This document shows positions 8,061 to 18,755 of a DNA stretch of 64,000 nt, piece after piece. A program made the translations under genes and the position numbers. The notes under the pieces were generated by a model that worked only from the letters and a program-made list of their open reading frames with translations, searched no databases and had not been told where the DNA came from. The stretch is from positions 248,001-312,000 of the forward strand of contig JANWVO010000052.1 in NCBI GenBank assembly GCA_025056865.1. Reading direction: 5' to 3'. Positions within the stretch are counted from its first letter, which is position 1. Every line of letters starts with the position of its first letter. This DNA is from Bryobacteraceae bacterium (lineage in GTDB: Bacteria; Acidobacteriota; Terriglobia; Bryobacterales; Bryobacteraceae).

Positions 8061-9614
8061 ATGTCGATCCTTTCCATGGAGCAGCTCATCGAACAGCTCC
8101 GCAAGAAGCGCCAGAAGATCTACGAGGGCGGCGGCCCGGACAAGCTGGAAAAGCACCGCGCCTCCGGCAAGCTCACCGCGCGCGAGCGCATCGAGGCGCT
8201 CGTCGATCCCGGCTCCTTCATGGAGACCGGCGCCTTCGCCCAGCACCGCGCCACGCTGTTCGGCATGGCCGGCAAGGAGGTCCCCGCAGACGGCGTGGTC
8301 ACCGGCTCGGCCGCCATCGGCGGCCGCCTCGTCCACATCGCCAGCCAGGACTTCACCGTGTTGGGCGGCTCGGCCGGCGAGCTTCACTCCAACAAGGTGG
8401 CCGACACGATGCTGCAATCGCTGAAGACCGGCTCGCCCTTCATCTTCATCAACGACTCGGGCGGCGCCCGCGTCCAGGAGGGCATCGATTCGCTCTCCGG
8501 CTACGGCCGCGTCTTCTACACCAACGTCATGCTCAGCGGCGTCGTGCCCCAGATCTCCCTCATCTGCGGCCCCTGCGCCGGCGGCGCCGCCTACTCGCCT
8601 GCGCTCACCGACTTCATCATCCAGACCCGCAAGGCCCACATGTTCATCACCGGGCCCAACGTCATCAGGCAGGTGACCGGCGAGGACGTCACCATGGAGG
8701 AGCTCGGCGGCCCCGACGCCCACATGGTCCGCTCCGGCGTCATCCACTTCATCGCCGAAGACGACCGCCAGGCCATCCTCATCTGCCAGAAGCTGCTCAG
8801 CTTCCTGCCCTCGAACAACCTCGAGGACCCGCCCGAGCTGCCCGGCAACTACCACTGCGACCCCGATCCGTCGCTCAATGAAATCGTCCCCGTGGACGGC
8901 AAGAAGGGCTACGACGTGCGCGAGGTGATCCTGCGCGTCGTCGACAACGCGGACTTCCTCGAAGTGCAGGCAGGCCACGCTCCCAACCTCGTCATCGGCT
9001 TCGCCCGCATCTACGGCCGCACGGTCGGCATCGTCGCCAACCAGCCCTGCGTGCAGGCCGGCGTGCTCGACATCGATGCCAGCTCCAAGGGCGCCCGCTT
9101 CGTCCGCTTCTGCAACGCCTTCAACATCCCGTTGGTCACCTTTGTCGACGTGCCCGGCTTCCTGCCCGGCGTCGCCCAGGAGCACGGCGGCATCATCCGC
9201 CACGGGGCCAAGATGCTGTTCGCCTACTCGGCGGCCACCGTCCCCAAGGTGACCGTCGTGCTGCGCAAGGCTTACGGCGGCGCCTACCTCGCCATGTGCG
9301 CCAGGGACCTCGGCGCGGACCGCGTCTACGCCTGGCCCACGGCGGAAATCGCCGTCATGGGCGCCGAAGGCGCGGCGGAAATCGTCTTCAAAAAGGAAAT
9401 CTCCGAGGCGGAAGACAAGGCGAAAAAGCGCCAGGAAATGATCGAAAAGTACCGCGAGGTTTTTGCCAACCCTTACGTCGCCGCCGGCCGCCGTCTGGTC
9501 GACGACATCATCGAGCCTGCCGAAACCCGCAAGTACATCGCGCAGTCGCTCGAGTATCTCCACACCAAGCGCGAACTCCGGCCGGGCAAGAAGCACGGCC
9601 TCATCCCGCTGTAA
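8061..9614 (+). CDS. Methylmalonyl-CoA carboxyltransferase 12S subunit / acyl-CoA carboxylase beta subunit
   Basis: A 517-residue biotin-dependent carboxyltransferase that moves the carboxyl group from carboxybiotin to propionyl-CoA to give (S)-methylmalonyl-CoA. Two crotonase-like halves carry the oxyanion-hole motifs SGGARVQEG and CGPCAGGAAYSPALTDF in the first half, and VPGFLPGVAQEHGG with YGGAYLAM in the second. By sequence alone it could be PccB or MmdA; the neighbouring 5S gene and the missing biotin carboxylase decide for transcarboxylase. The ATG at 8061 has an AAAGG site about ten bases upstream. An 80-bp spacer separates it from the 5S gene. Confidence 0.88.
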   Translation: MSILSMEQLIEQLRKKRQKIYEGGGPDKLEKHRASGKLTARERIEALVDPGSFMETGAFAQHRATLFGMAGKEVPADGVVTGSAAIGGRLVHIASQDFTVLGGSAGELHSNKVADTMLQSLKTGSPFIFINDSGGARVQEGIDSLSGYGRVFYTNVMLSGVVPQISLICGPCAGGAAYSPALTDFIIQTRKAHMFITGPNVIRQVTGEDVTMEELGGPDAHMVRSGVIHFIAEDDRQAILICQKLLSFLPSNNLEDPPELPGNYHCDPDPSLNEIVPVDGKKGYDVREVILRVVDNADFLEVQAGHAPNLVIGFARIYGRTVGIVANQPCVQAGVLDIDASSKGARFVRFCNAFNIPLVTFVDVPGFLPGVAQEHGGIIRHGAKMLFAYSAATVPKVTVVLRKAYGGAYLAMCARDLGADRVYAWPTAEIAVMGAEGAAEIVFKKEISEAEDKAKKRQEMIEKYREVFANPYVAAGRRLVDDIIEPAETRKYIAQSLEYLHTKRELRPGKKHGLIPL

Positions 9615-9624
9615 GGAGGACGCC

Positions 9625-9966
9625 ATGAGCCAGGTCACCTTGCAGAGCCTGAGCGAAGAGGTCGCCGCCCTGCGGCAGCATCTGGCGGCGCTGGCCGAAA
9701 AGCTGGCGCAGCTCGAGGCCGCGGCCGCGGCGGCCCCCACCCATGCGGTGGAGGTCCCCGCCGCCGAGCCGCAGCCTGAGCCGGAGGAAATCTCCGAAGA
9801 GACGCTGGCGGCCATCTCCGCGGCCATCGCCGCCTACCTGGGCAAGCGGCCGCACATCCGCGCCATCCGGCTCGTCAGCTCGCCCGCATGGGCGCAGCAG
9901 GGGCGCGTCTCCATCCAGGCCTCGCACCGCGTGGCGCCGCAGCACCATCAGCACCGGGTGCGCTGA
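9625..9966 (+). CDS. Small transcarboxylase/decarboxylase accessory subunit (MmdE/OadG C-terminal type)
   Basis: A 113-residue protein in three parts: an N-terminal helix with heptad-like Leu/Ala (LSEEVAALRQHLAALAEKLA), an Ala/Pro/Glu linker, and a conserved C-terminal piece (ETLAAISAAIAAYLGKRP onward to AWAQQGRVSIQASHRV). The last piece resembles the short epsilon/delta subunits of methylmalonyl-CoA decarboxylases, which hold the complex together. Unlike OadG and MmdD it has no membrane helix, so it probably scaffolds a soluble complex. It has an AGGAGG site five bases before its ATG and sits between the 12S and 1.3S genes, as a small gene does in Propionibacterium. Confidence 0.65.
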   Translation: MSQVTLQSLSEEVAALRQHLAALAEKLAQLEAAAAAAPTHAVEVPAAEPQPEPEEISEETLAAISAAIAAYLGKRPHIRAIRLVSSPAWAQQGRVSIQASHRVAPQHHQHRVR

Positions 9967-9986
9967 AGGAAAGGAGTTTTTCTGCC

Positions 9987-10376
9987 GTGAAACTGAAGAT
10001 CACCATCGACAACAAGACCTACGAAGTGGATGTGGAGGCCTTCGAGCCAGAGCCGCCCAGGCCCCAGCTTCCCCCCAGCTACATGATCCAGCCCGGCGCC
10101 GCCCGCGTTCCCGCCGCGCCCGCCCCGGCGGCCCCGCCCACGGGCGGCGAGGCGGTCGACGAGGACAAGGTCTGCCGCAGCCCCATCAACGGCATCGTCG
10201 TCAAGGTCCTCGCCCAGCCCGGCCAGCAGATCCAGCCGGGAGACACGCTGCTGGTGCTCGAGGCCATGAAAATGGAAACCAACATCACCGCGCCCATCGC
10301 CGGAAAGGTGGCCAAAGTGAACGTCAACGCCGGCGATTCGGTCCAGTCCGGCGCGGTGCTCGTCGAATTCGAGTGA
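9987..10376 (+). CDS. Biotin carboxyl carrier protein (1.3S subunit)
   Basis: A 129-residue carrier. An N-terminal segment (KLKITIDNKTYEVDVEAF) is typical of the 1.3S/OadA-type carriers; a Pro/Ala-rich flexible linker follows, then a C-terminal biotinyl domain. The biotin-accepting lysine lies in the classic LEAMKMETNI motif. It shuttles CO2 between the 5S and 12S subunits. The start is GTG at 9987, preceded by AAGGAG; the ATG further upstream would add a non-homologous segment overlapping the previous gene. No biotin ligase gene is in the window. Confidence 0.92.
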   Translation: MKLKITIDNKTYEVDVEAFEPEPPRPQLPPSYMIQPGAARVPAAPAPAAPPTGGEAVDEDKVCRSPINGIVVKVLAQPGQQIQPGDTLLVLEAMKMETNITAPIAGKVAKVNVNAGDSVQSGAVLVEFE

Positions 10377-10395
10377 AAATCGAGGAGGAATTTCT

Positions 10396-10845
10396 GTGAT
10401 CGAGGAGTTGCAATCCGCCGGTTTTGAACTGGTCGACCACGTCGCCATCGCCGTGCCGCAGGGCCAGCTCGACGCGCAGGTCGAAAAATACCGCGCGCTC
10501 GGATTCACCGAAATCCACCGGGAAGAGGTCCACGGCCGGCACATGGTCCGCGAGGTGCTGCTGCGCGTCGGCAGCAGCCAGAACCTCATCCAGTTGCTCG
10601 AGCCGCTCTCGCCCGAATCCCCGGTCGCAAAACAGATCGAGAAGAACGGCGGCCGCGGCGGCTTCGCGCACCTCGCCTTCCGCGTCCGCGACATCCACGC
10701 CGCCTACCGCTACATGAAGGAAAAGGGCTTCAACCTGACGCAGGAGCCCGGACCCGGCTCCCGCGGAACGATGATTTTCTTCGTCCACCCGAAGGATTTC
10801 TCCTACCTTATCGAAGTCGTCCAGGAGGGCGCGCCCCATGCCTGA
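10396..10845 (+). CDS. mce: Methylmalonyl-CoA epimerase
   Basis: A 149-residue vicinal-oxygen-chelate protein that converts (S)-methylmalonyl-CoA, the transcarboxylase product, into the (R)-form used by the mutase. The metal-site residues are in the expected places: His15 (VDHVAIAV), Gln66 (NLIQLLEP), His92 (FAHLAFRV) and Glu140 (YLIEVVQ). The start is GTG at 10396 with GAGGAGG upstream. Its 3' end overlaps the mutase small-subunit gene by eight bases, so translation is probably coupled. Confidence 0.93.
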   Translation: MIEELQSAGFELVDHVAIAVPQGQLDAQVEKYRALGFTEIHREEVHGRHMVREVLLRVGSSQNLIQLLEPLSPESPVAKQIEKNGGRGGFAHLAFRVRDIHAAYRYMKEKGFNLTQEPGPGSRGTMIFFVHPKDFSYLIEVVQEGAPHA

Positions 10846-12193
10846 CGCCGCCAACTGCCATCAACAGGAGCTGCGGCTCCTGCCGGATTTCCCGCCTGTC
10901 TCCACCGATGAATGGGAGGCGGCGATCCTGGCGGACCTGAAGGGCGCCGACTACGAGAAAAGGCTCGTCTGGAAGTCGCCCGAAGGCATCGCCATCCGTC
11001 CCTATTACCGCCGCGAACACCTGCCGGGCCTCGCCTACCGGCACTGCGTGGCCCGCTCGTGGGAGATCGCCGAAGGCCCCATCCCTTCCGGCGTCATCAA
11101 CGGAGCCGCGCATCACGAAAACGGCGCCACCGCCGTGCAGGAGCTGGCCTTCACGCTCGCCGAGGCTTCTGACCGGCTCGCCGAAGGCCGCCCCGTGGGT
11201 GGCCTCGCCTTCGGCATCGGGTCCATCTACTTCATGGAGATCGCCAAGCTCCGCGCCGCCCGCCTGCTCTACGCGCGCGTCGCCGAGGCCTACGGCGGCA
11301 ATCCCGAAACCCGCATCCACGCCGTCACCGCGCTGGCCAACAAGAGCATCTACGACCCCTGGACCAACCTCCTCCGCTCCACCACCGAGGCGTTGTCCGC
11401 TGTCCTCGGCGGAGCCGACTCGCTCCATGTGCAGGCCGCCGGCTATCCGGCGCGGCTCGCTCGCAACATCCAGCTCATCCTCAAGGAAGAAGCGCACCTC
11501 GACCGCGTGGCCGATCCGGCGGGCGGCTCGTGGTTCATCGAGTCGCTCACCGCCAGCCTCGCCGCCGAAGCGTGGAAGCTCTTCCAGCAGGTCGAATCCT
11601 TGGGCGGATACGCGAAGGCACGCGCCTTTGTTGACTCCTCCATCGCCGCCGCGCGCGAAGCGAAAGAAAAGGAATTCGCGTCGCGCCGCCGCGTCATGGT
11701 CGGCGTCAACAACTACCCCGACCTCGGCGAGCGCAGGCTCGAGCAGGCCGGCTCGCTCGAAGGAGCCGGGTGGCGCCTCGCCCGGCCCATCGAAAAGATC
11801 CGCCTGCGCACCGAGCGCTACGCCCGCCGTACCGGCAGGACCCCGAAGGTCCTGCTGCTCAAGCGCGGCGACCTCAAAATGAAAATGGCCCGCGCGCAGT
11901 TCTGCCTGAACTTCTTCGGCTGCGCGGGCTTCGAAATCGAAGAGGCGGACTCGCTCGAAGGCCGGCAGGCCGATCTCATCGTGCTCTGCTCTTCCGACCC
12001 CGAATACCTCGACTTCGCCCGCGATGTCTGCCCGAAGGTGAACGTCCCGGTCATCGTCGCCGGCAACCCGAAGGACCAGATCGAGGCGCTGCGCGAGGCG
12101 GGCGTGGCCGGCTTCGTTCACATCCTGTCCAACATCGTCGACACGCTCGAAGAATGGCAGCGCCGTCTTGGCATCGACGGCAGGGAGGATTGA
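10838..12193 (+). CDS. mutA: Methylmalonyl-CoA mutase small (beta) subunit, shortened form
   Basis: A 451-residue non-catalytic partner of the mutase large subunit. It retains the TIM-barrel second half (ALANKSIYDPWTNLLRSTTE, VADPAGGSWFIESLT) and a C-terminal Rossmann domain. That domain lacks the DxHxxG cobalamin motif, as usual for beta subunits. Classical MutA proteins are about 620-640 residues. Here the sequence passes quickly from the N-terminal arm (AIRPYYRREHLPGL) to the late barrel, so roughly a quarter of the protein is missing with no frameshift. It overlaps mce by eight bases and lies six bases before mutB. Confidence 0.85.
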   Translation: MPDAANCHQQELRLLPDFPPVSTDEWEAAILADLKGADYEKRLVWKSPEGIAIRPYYRREHLPGLAYRHCVARSWEIAEGPIPSGVINGAAHHENGATAVQELAFTLAEASDRLAEGRPVGGLAFGIGSIYFMEIAKLRAARLLYARVAEAYGGNPETRIHAVTALANKSIYDPWTNLLRSTTEALSAVLGGADSLHVQAAGYPARLARNIQLILKEEAHLDRVADPAGGSWFIESLTASLAAEAWKLFQQVESLGGYAKARAFVDSSIAAAREAKEKEFASRRRVMVGVNNYPDLGERRLEQAGSLEGAGWRLARPIEKIRLRTERYARRTGRTPKVLLLKRGDLKMKMARAQFCLNFFGCAGFEIEEADSLEGRQADLIVLCSSDPEYLDFARDVCPKVNVPVIVAGNPKDQIEALREAGVAGFVHILSNIVDTLEEWQRRLGIDGRED

Positions 12194-12199
12194 CACGCC

Positions 12200-14323
<2,124 letters not shown>

Positions 14324-14388
14324 GCCGCCGCGTACCGCGCCTTTGGCACACTGTTCTTTGAAGCATTGGGAGCGGGACTGCCTGACGC

Positions 14389-15423
14389 ATGGATCACACA
14401 GGCACCAATCACGCTGACACTGCGGCGCCGCGGCGCAGGCGGCTCCCGCTCCAGGCCTACGTCGATGGCATCCTCTCGGGCGACCGCATCATCCTCGCCC
14501 GCGCCATCACCGTCATCGAGTCCGGTCACCCGGCCGACGCCGACCTCGCCATGGAAATCCTCGAGGCCGTCCTGCCCCACACGGGCAACTCACGCCGCGT
14601 CGGCATCACCGGCGTTCCCGGCGCCGGCAAGTCCACCCTCATCGATGCCCTCGGCATGCATCTGGTCGATCAGCGCGACGAAAAAACCGCCGTGCTGTCC
14701 ATCGACCCCTCCAGCCCCGTCTCCGGCGGCTCCATCCTCGGCGACAAGACGCGCATGGAGCGGCTCTCGCAGCATCCGCGGGCTTTCATCCGCCCCTCGC
14801 CCTCCCGCGGCCACCTCGGCGGCGTCGCGCGCCGCACCCGCGAAACCATGCTGCTGTGCGAAGCGGCGGGCTTCCGCAACATCCTTGTGGAAACGGTCGG
14901 CGTCGGCCAGTCGGAAACGGCGGTGCGCTCGATGACCGATTTCTTCCTGCTCGTGCTTGTGCCCGGCGCCGGCGACGAGTTGCAGGGCATCAAGCGCGGC
15001 ATCATGGAGATGGTGGACGCGATCGCCATCAACAAGGCCGACGGCGACAACCGGGCGCGCGCTGAGCGCGCCCGCGCCGAATACGCTTCCGCCCTCCACC
15101 TCTTTCCCCCCGCGCCCGGCGGCTGGACGCCGCGCGTGCTCACCTGTTCGGCGCTCACCGGCGAGCACGTGGCCGACATCTGGGAGCTCGTGCTCGAACA
15201 CCGCGCGCTGATGAAGGCCAACGGGCGCTTCCTCGAACGCCGCCGCGAGCAGGCCCTCGAGTGGATGAACGAGCTCGTCCGCGACGGCCTTCTGGAAATG
15301 TTCGAACGGGACCCGCGCGTCGCCGCCCGCCTGCCCCGCCTCCGCGAGGAGGTCCGCCGCGGCCACATCAGCAGTTTCGCGGCCGCCCGTCAACTTCTCA
15401 GCCTTTTCGAGACGAAGGAGTAA
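14389..15423 (+). CDS. meaB: MeaB/ArgK-type G-protein chaperone of methylmalonyl-CoA mutase
   Basis: A 344-residue SIMIBI GTPase that protects and reloads the mutase with adenosylcobalamin. Motifs are the Walker A GVPGAGKST (75-83), SIDPSSPVSGGSILGDKTRM with the switch region, ETVGVGQSE, and a NKAD base-recognition motif (INKADGD). The C-terminal helical arm is the family's dimerisation arm. It begins 65 bases after mutB in the same direction, the usual genetic partner position. Confidence 0.93.
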   Translation: MDHTGTNHADTAAPRRRRLPLQAYVDGILSGDRIILARAITVIESGHPADADLAMEILEAVLPHTGNSRRVGITGVPGAGKSTLIDALGMHLVDQRDEKTAVLSIDPSSPVSGGSILGDKTRMERLSQHPRAFIRPSPSRGHLGGVARRTRETMLLCEAAGFRNILVETVGVGQSETAVRSMTDFFLLVLVPGAGDELQGIKRGIMEMVDAIAINKADGDNRARAERARAEYASALHLFPPAPGGWTPRVLTCSALTGEHVADIWELVLEHRALMKANGRFLERRREQALEWMNELVRDGLLEMFERDPRVAARLPRLREEVRRGHISSFAAARQLLSLFETKE

Positions 15424-15429
15424 TCTTCC

Positions 15430-16932
15430 ATGCCCTCATTTCCGTTTCCCATCCTCACCGCGGAAGAAGCCGCCGAGATGATTCCCCACGGCGCCACCAT
15501 CGGCTTCAGCGGATTCACGCCTGCCGGAGCCGCCAAGGCCATCCCGCGCGCGCTGGCCGAAAAGGCGCGCCGCGAGCACGCCGCAGGCCGCCCCTTCAAG
15601 GTCGGCGTGCTCACCGGCGCCTCCACCGGCCCCAGCCTCGACGGGGCTCTCGCCGAGGCCGAAGCCATCAGCTTCCGCACCCCCTACATGTCCAACGCCA
15701 CGCTGCGCAAGCAGATCAACACCGGCCAGGTGCGGTTCGTCGACATGCACCTGTCCCTGCTGCCGCAGTTCGTCCGCTACGGCTATCTCGGCCCCATCCA
15801 TTTCGCCGTGGTCGAGGCCGCGGATCTCACCCCCGGCGGCGGCGTCGTGCTCACCACCTCGGTCGGCGCTTCCAACACCTACCTGCGCCTTGCGGAAAAA
15901 GTCCTCATCGAGCTCAACTCGAAACATCCGCCCGCGCTGCTCGGCATGCATGACATCTTCGAGCCGGCCGATCCGCCCACCCGCCAGGAGATCCCCATCT
16001 ACCACCCCGGAGACCGCATCGGCTCGCCCATCTGCGTCGTTGATCCAAGAAAGATCGCCGGCGTCGTGCTCACCGATCTCGAGGACGAAAGCTCGCCCTT
16101 CGAGCCGCCCACCGACGTCACCGAAAAAATCGGCCAGAATGTCGCCGAATTCCTCGTCGCCGAAATGCGTGCCGGCCGCATTCCAAGAACGTTCCTTCCG
16201 TTGCAGTCCGGCGTCGGCAACATTGCCAATGCCGTGCTCGGCGCGCTCGGCCGCCATCCCGAGGTGCCGGACTTCGTCATGTACACGGAGGTCCTCCAGG
16301 ACTCGGTCATCCCGCTGCTCGAAAGCGGCCGCTGCCAGTTCGCTTCCACCTGCTCGCTGACGCTCTCGCCGGAAGCCATGCGGCACGTCACGTCGAACCT
16401 CGATTTCTTCCGCCAGAAAATCCTGATGCGCCCGCAGGAGATTACCAACCACCCCGAGATCGTCCGCCGGCTCGGCATCATCAGCATGAACACCGCCATC
16501 GAGGTCGACCTCACCGGCAACGTCAACTCCACCCACGTCATGGGCAAGACGATGATGAACGGCATCGGCGGCTCGGGCGACTTCACCCGCAACGCGTACC
16601 TGTCCATCTTCTCCTGCCCCTCGACGGCCAAGGGCGGAAAGATCTCCACCATCGTCCCGCTCTGCTCCCACATGGACCACAGCGAGCACTCCGTGCAGGT
16701 GGTCGCCACCGAATATGGCGTCGCCGACCTGCGCGGGCGCGACCCGCATGAGCGCGCCCGCCTCATCATCGACCACTGCGCCCACCCCGACTACCGCGAG
16801 CAGCTCCGCGACTATCTCCGGATGACCAAGGAGGGCCACGAGCCGCTCTCGCTCTCGCTCGGCCTCGCCATGCACCGCGCCTTCCTGCGCCACGGCGACA
16901 TGCGCAACATCAACTGGGAAGAATACCGCTGA
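15430..16932 (+). CDS. Acetyl-CoA hydrolase/transferase family CoA-transferase (succinyl-CoA:acetate/propionate type)
   Basis: A 500-residue class I CoA-transferase. The catalytic glutamate is Glu287 in MYTEVLQDSV, which forms the glutamyl-CoA thioester, and NGIGGSGDF forms the oxyanion-hole loop. FSGFTPAG near the N-terminus is typical of the AarC/SucC-like branch. It starts six bases after meaB, so it belongs to the cluster. The position suggests it moves CoA between succinyl-CoA and propionate (or acetate), closing the Wood-Werkman cycle without ATP use. The exact acid partner cannot be read from sequence. Confidence 0.88.
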   Translation: MPSFPFPILTAEEAAEMIPHGATIGFSGFTPAGAAKAIPRALAEKARREHAAGRPFKVGVLTGASTGPSLDGALAEAEAISFRTPYMSNATLRKQINTGQVRFVDMHLSLLPQFVRYGYLGPIHFAVVEAADLTPGGGVVLTTSVGASNTYLRLAEKVLIELNSKHPPALLGMHDIFEPADPPTRQEIPIYHPGDRIGSPICVVDPRKIAGVVLTDLEDESSPFEPPTDVTEKIGQNVAEFLVAEMRAGRIPRTFLPLQSGVGNIANAVLGALGRHPEVPDFVMYTEVLQDSVIPLLESGRCQFASTCSLTLSPEAMRHVTSNLDFFRQKILMRPQEITNHPEIVRRLGIISMNTAIEVDLTGNVNSTHVMGKTMMNGIGGSGDFTRNAYLSIFSCPSTAKGGKISTIVPLCSHMDHSEHSVQVVATEYGVADLRGRDPHERARLIIDHCAHPDYREQLRDYLRMTKEGHEPLSLSLGLAMHRAFLRHGDMRNINWEEYR

Positions 16933-16943
16933 ACTTGCCTTCC

Positions 16944-16999
16944 GGCGGGCGGCCCCGTGCCGCCCGCCGCGACAGAGGCAGCCCCGCACGGGGGCTGCC
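16944..16999 (+). terminator. Tandem hairpins after the CoA-transferase gene
   Basis: Two perfect hairpins follow the stop. GGCGGGCGGC (16944-16953) pairs with 16959-16968, ten base pairs with a five-base loop. GGCAGCCCC (16977-16985) pairs with 16991-16999, nine base pairs. No T-run follows, so they may act as pause/termination or 3'-end stabilising structures for the long cluster transcript. Confidence 0.6.
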
Positions 17000-17309
17000 C
17001 TGCGCCTTCACGCAGGCAGAGACACCGGTGAGGCGCCCGCCCCCGCCGCCGCGTCCACAACGGATTCAGGCAAATCCGCCGGGCGGCGCGGCCTGCCGGA
17101 TCGTCCCTGGCCTGCTTCCTCCCCCGCGGATCCCTCGCCGCAACCACAGGCGGACGCGAGGCTGCAACCACGCCGGGCCCCTCCGCCAGCAATCCGACCG
17201 GGCACCTCCGGTACTGCATGGTCCTTCTGGTATTTTCCGGCTTGACATGGATCGCGAAAAAAACCGGACTTGGGCATACACCTTCAAGAAGGAGGAGGAG
17301 AATCAACAA
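17000..17309 (+). promoter_or_regulatory. Gene-free leader upstream of the PEP-CTERM gene
   Basis: No open frame with family-like sequence is seen here. A perfect -35-type TTGACA occurs at 17242-17247, but no good -10 stands 16-18 bases later. A strong GGAGGAGGAG ribosome site (17291-17300) precedes the ATG at 17310. Confidence 0.3.
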
Positions 17310-18116
17310 ATGAAGACACGCTACCTGCGGGTCTCTGTCTTGGTGTTCCTCTCTGCGCTTTCTGCCGTCCAGGCTGCACCAGTCATCTTCAACCTTGCCC
17401 CGAACCAGATCAGTACATTCTCGTCAGTGGTCACGGCCACGGGTGCCAGCCTGATTACGGTGCCCGTGACTATGGGGAATGCCGTGTTCAATTACACGGA
17501 TCAGAATGGCAATCCCGCTACCGTTTCGGTTTACAGTCTTGCCTCGAATACTTTGCGCCCCTCTGACGTGCCCGGCTACACCTACGGACCCACTACCATG
17601 TCTGGTGCCGCGTGGAGGATCAGCCCTTACTCGTCGGCAGGGGATCCGATCCCCGGGTTCGGCTCGGGCATCGAATTCCGCTTCAGTTCGCCAGTCAATG
17701 CCTTCGCCATCGAAATCGGCGACTGGGCCACATGCTGCATGGACAATACGCGGCCCCTCAGCGTTCGGACAACCTACGGAGTCCCCTCCGAGGGAAGCGG
17801 GCTGTGGATCAGTTTCGACGGAGGTGCATGGACCTTGCCGGCGAATGCACTCTCTGCTCTCGACAATCCGGGGTACGCAAGTGGCCTCGGTTTTGTAAAT
17901 ATTATCGGGGCCATCGACTCCTCCAATACCTTCTCCAGCGTGCGTCTCTTCGGGGACGGCTTCGGGGAGTATCTGGTGGCTGGCGGTTCCCTGCGCTTCG
18001 CAACAGTCCCCATCGGCTCCGTTGGGGGAGGAGTCATCCCGGAGCCTTCCACCGGACTGCTGGCAGGGGCCGGCCTGCTCCTGGTTGGATACCTTCTGCG
18101 CCGTCGGGTCGCTTGA
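17310..18116 (+). CDS. PEP-CTERM sorting-domain protein
   Basis: A 268-residue exported protein. It has a signal peptide (MKTRYLRVSVLVFLSALSAV), a beta-rich body with low similarity to anything I recognise, and a C-terminal PEP-CTERM tail. The tail has a VIPEPSTG motif, a hydrophobic stretch (LLAGAGLLLVGYLL) and an RRR end. Such tails are cut and processed by exosortase in bacteria that make exopolysaccharide; no exosortase gene lies in the window. GGAGGAGGAG precedes the start. It stands alone between strong hairpins, so it is a single-gene transcript. Confidence 0.88.
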   Translation: MKTRYLRVSVLVFLSALSAVQAAPVIFNLAPNQISTFSSVVTATGASLITVPVTMGNAVFNYTDQNGNPATVSVYSLASNTLRPSDVPGYTYGPTTMSGAAWRISPYSSAGDPIPGFGSGIEFRFSSPVNAFAIEIGDWATCCMDNTRPLSVRTTYGVPSEGSGLWISFDGGAWTLPANALSALDNPGYASGLGFVNIIGAIDSSNTFSSVRLFGDGFGEYLVAGGSLRFATVPIGSVGGGVIPEPSTGLLAGAGLLLVGYLLRRRVA

Positions 18117-18130
18117 GGCGCCCCCTCGGC

Positions 18131-18161
18131 TGACCTCCGCTCCCTTAGGGAGCGGAGGTCA
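18131..18161 (+). terminator. Strong 14-bp hairpin after the PEP-CTERM gene
   Basis: TGACCTCCGCTCCC (18131-18144) pairs perfectly with 18148-18161 around a TTA loop. It begins 14 bases after the stop codon. There is no T-tract, but the stem is long and GC-rich. Confidence 0.7.
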
Positions 18162-18755
18162 GGCGCAGTCCCGTCGACGGTGGCAAGGCAGTTCCTGCCA
18201 CGGTTTGCGGCGGCACGTCGAGGCTTTCGGGTGCACGCCTCGCCGGTCTGCTCCCGAAAGCTTCTCTTCAAAGCGGCGGGCCTCCCCATACCGTCACCGC
18301 CTGACGCCCCACGCGTCGACACCCGGCCGTCCCGTCCGTGCCACCTCGCAAGCTCGCCAGGGCGGGCCGTGTCAGCGGAACATTCCCCAGCGGCGAGGAG
18401 AACCTCTGCGCCCGCACTGCTCGGACTCGCCCCGGATCGTGGCTCAGGAATCGGCATCCGGCGGGCGGCAGTTCCGGCTCTCCCGCCCACGTCGATGCCG
18501 CCTTCGGGATCCCGCCCCGGCGCCCATCCCCCAAAGCCGGCTCTCTCGCGCGGCAACTCTCGCCGTGCAGTCCCCTGCACTCTGCCTGCCGGGCCTTCGA
18601 AGGGCCATCCTGATGCGCGCTTCCGGGCCCGATCCCGGACGCCTGCCCTCCGGCGGGAACGGACCGGCGCAGACCCCCCAGAACAGAAATACGACAGAAT
18701 GTTTCCGTCCGCCCAAGCCGTCCGAGGGCCTTTCCGGGATGCCCGGAGTCCCGGT
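18162..18755. other. Gene-free GC-rich stretch
   Basis: About 600 bases with no open frame that looks like protein: every frame reads as Arg/Pro/Ala/Ser-rich sequence without recognisable domains or ribosome sites. No tRNA, repeat array or known RNA motif was seen. It may be decayed coding DNA or an unrecognised RNA. Confidence 0.5.

Noticed and set aside
8037-9827. Long antisense frames opposite the 12S gene (and similarly 6322-8016, 15436-16989)
   Set aside because: Same composition artefact; the plus-strand proteins are clear family members and the antisense products lack motifs and ribosome sites.
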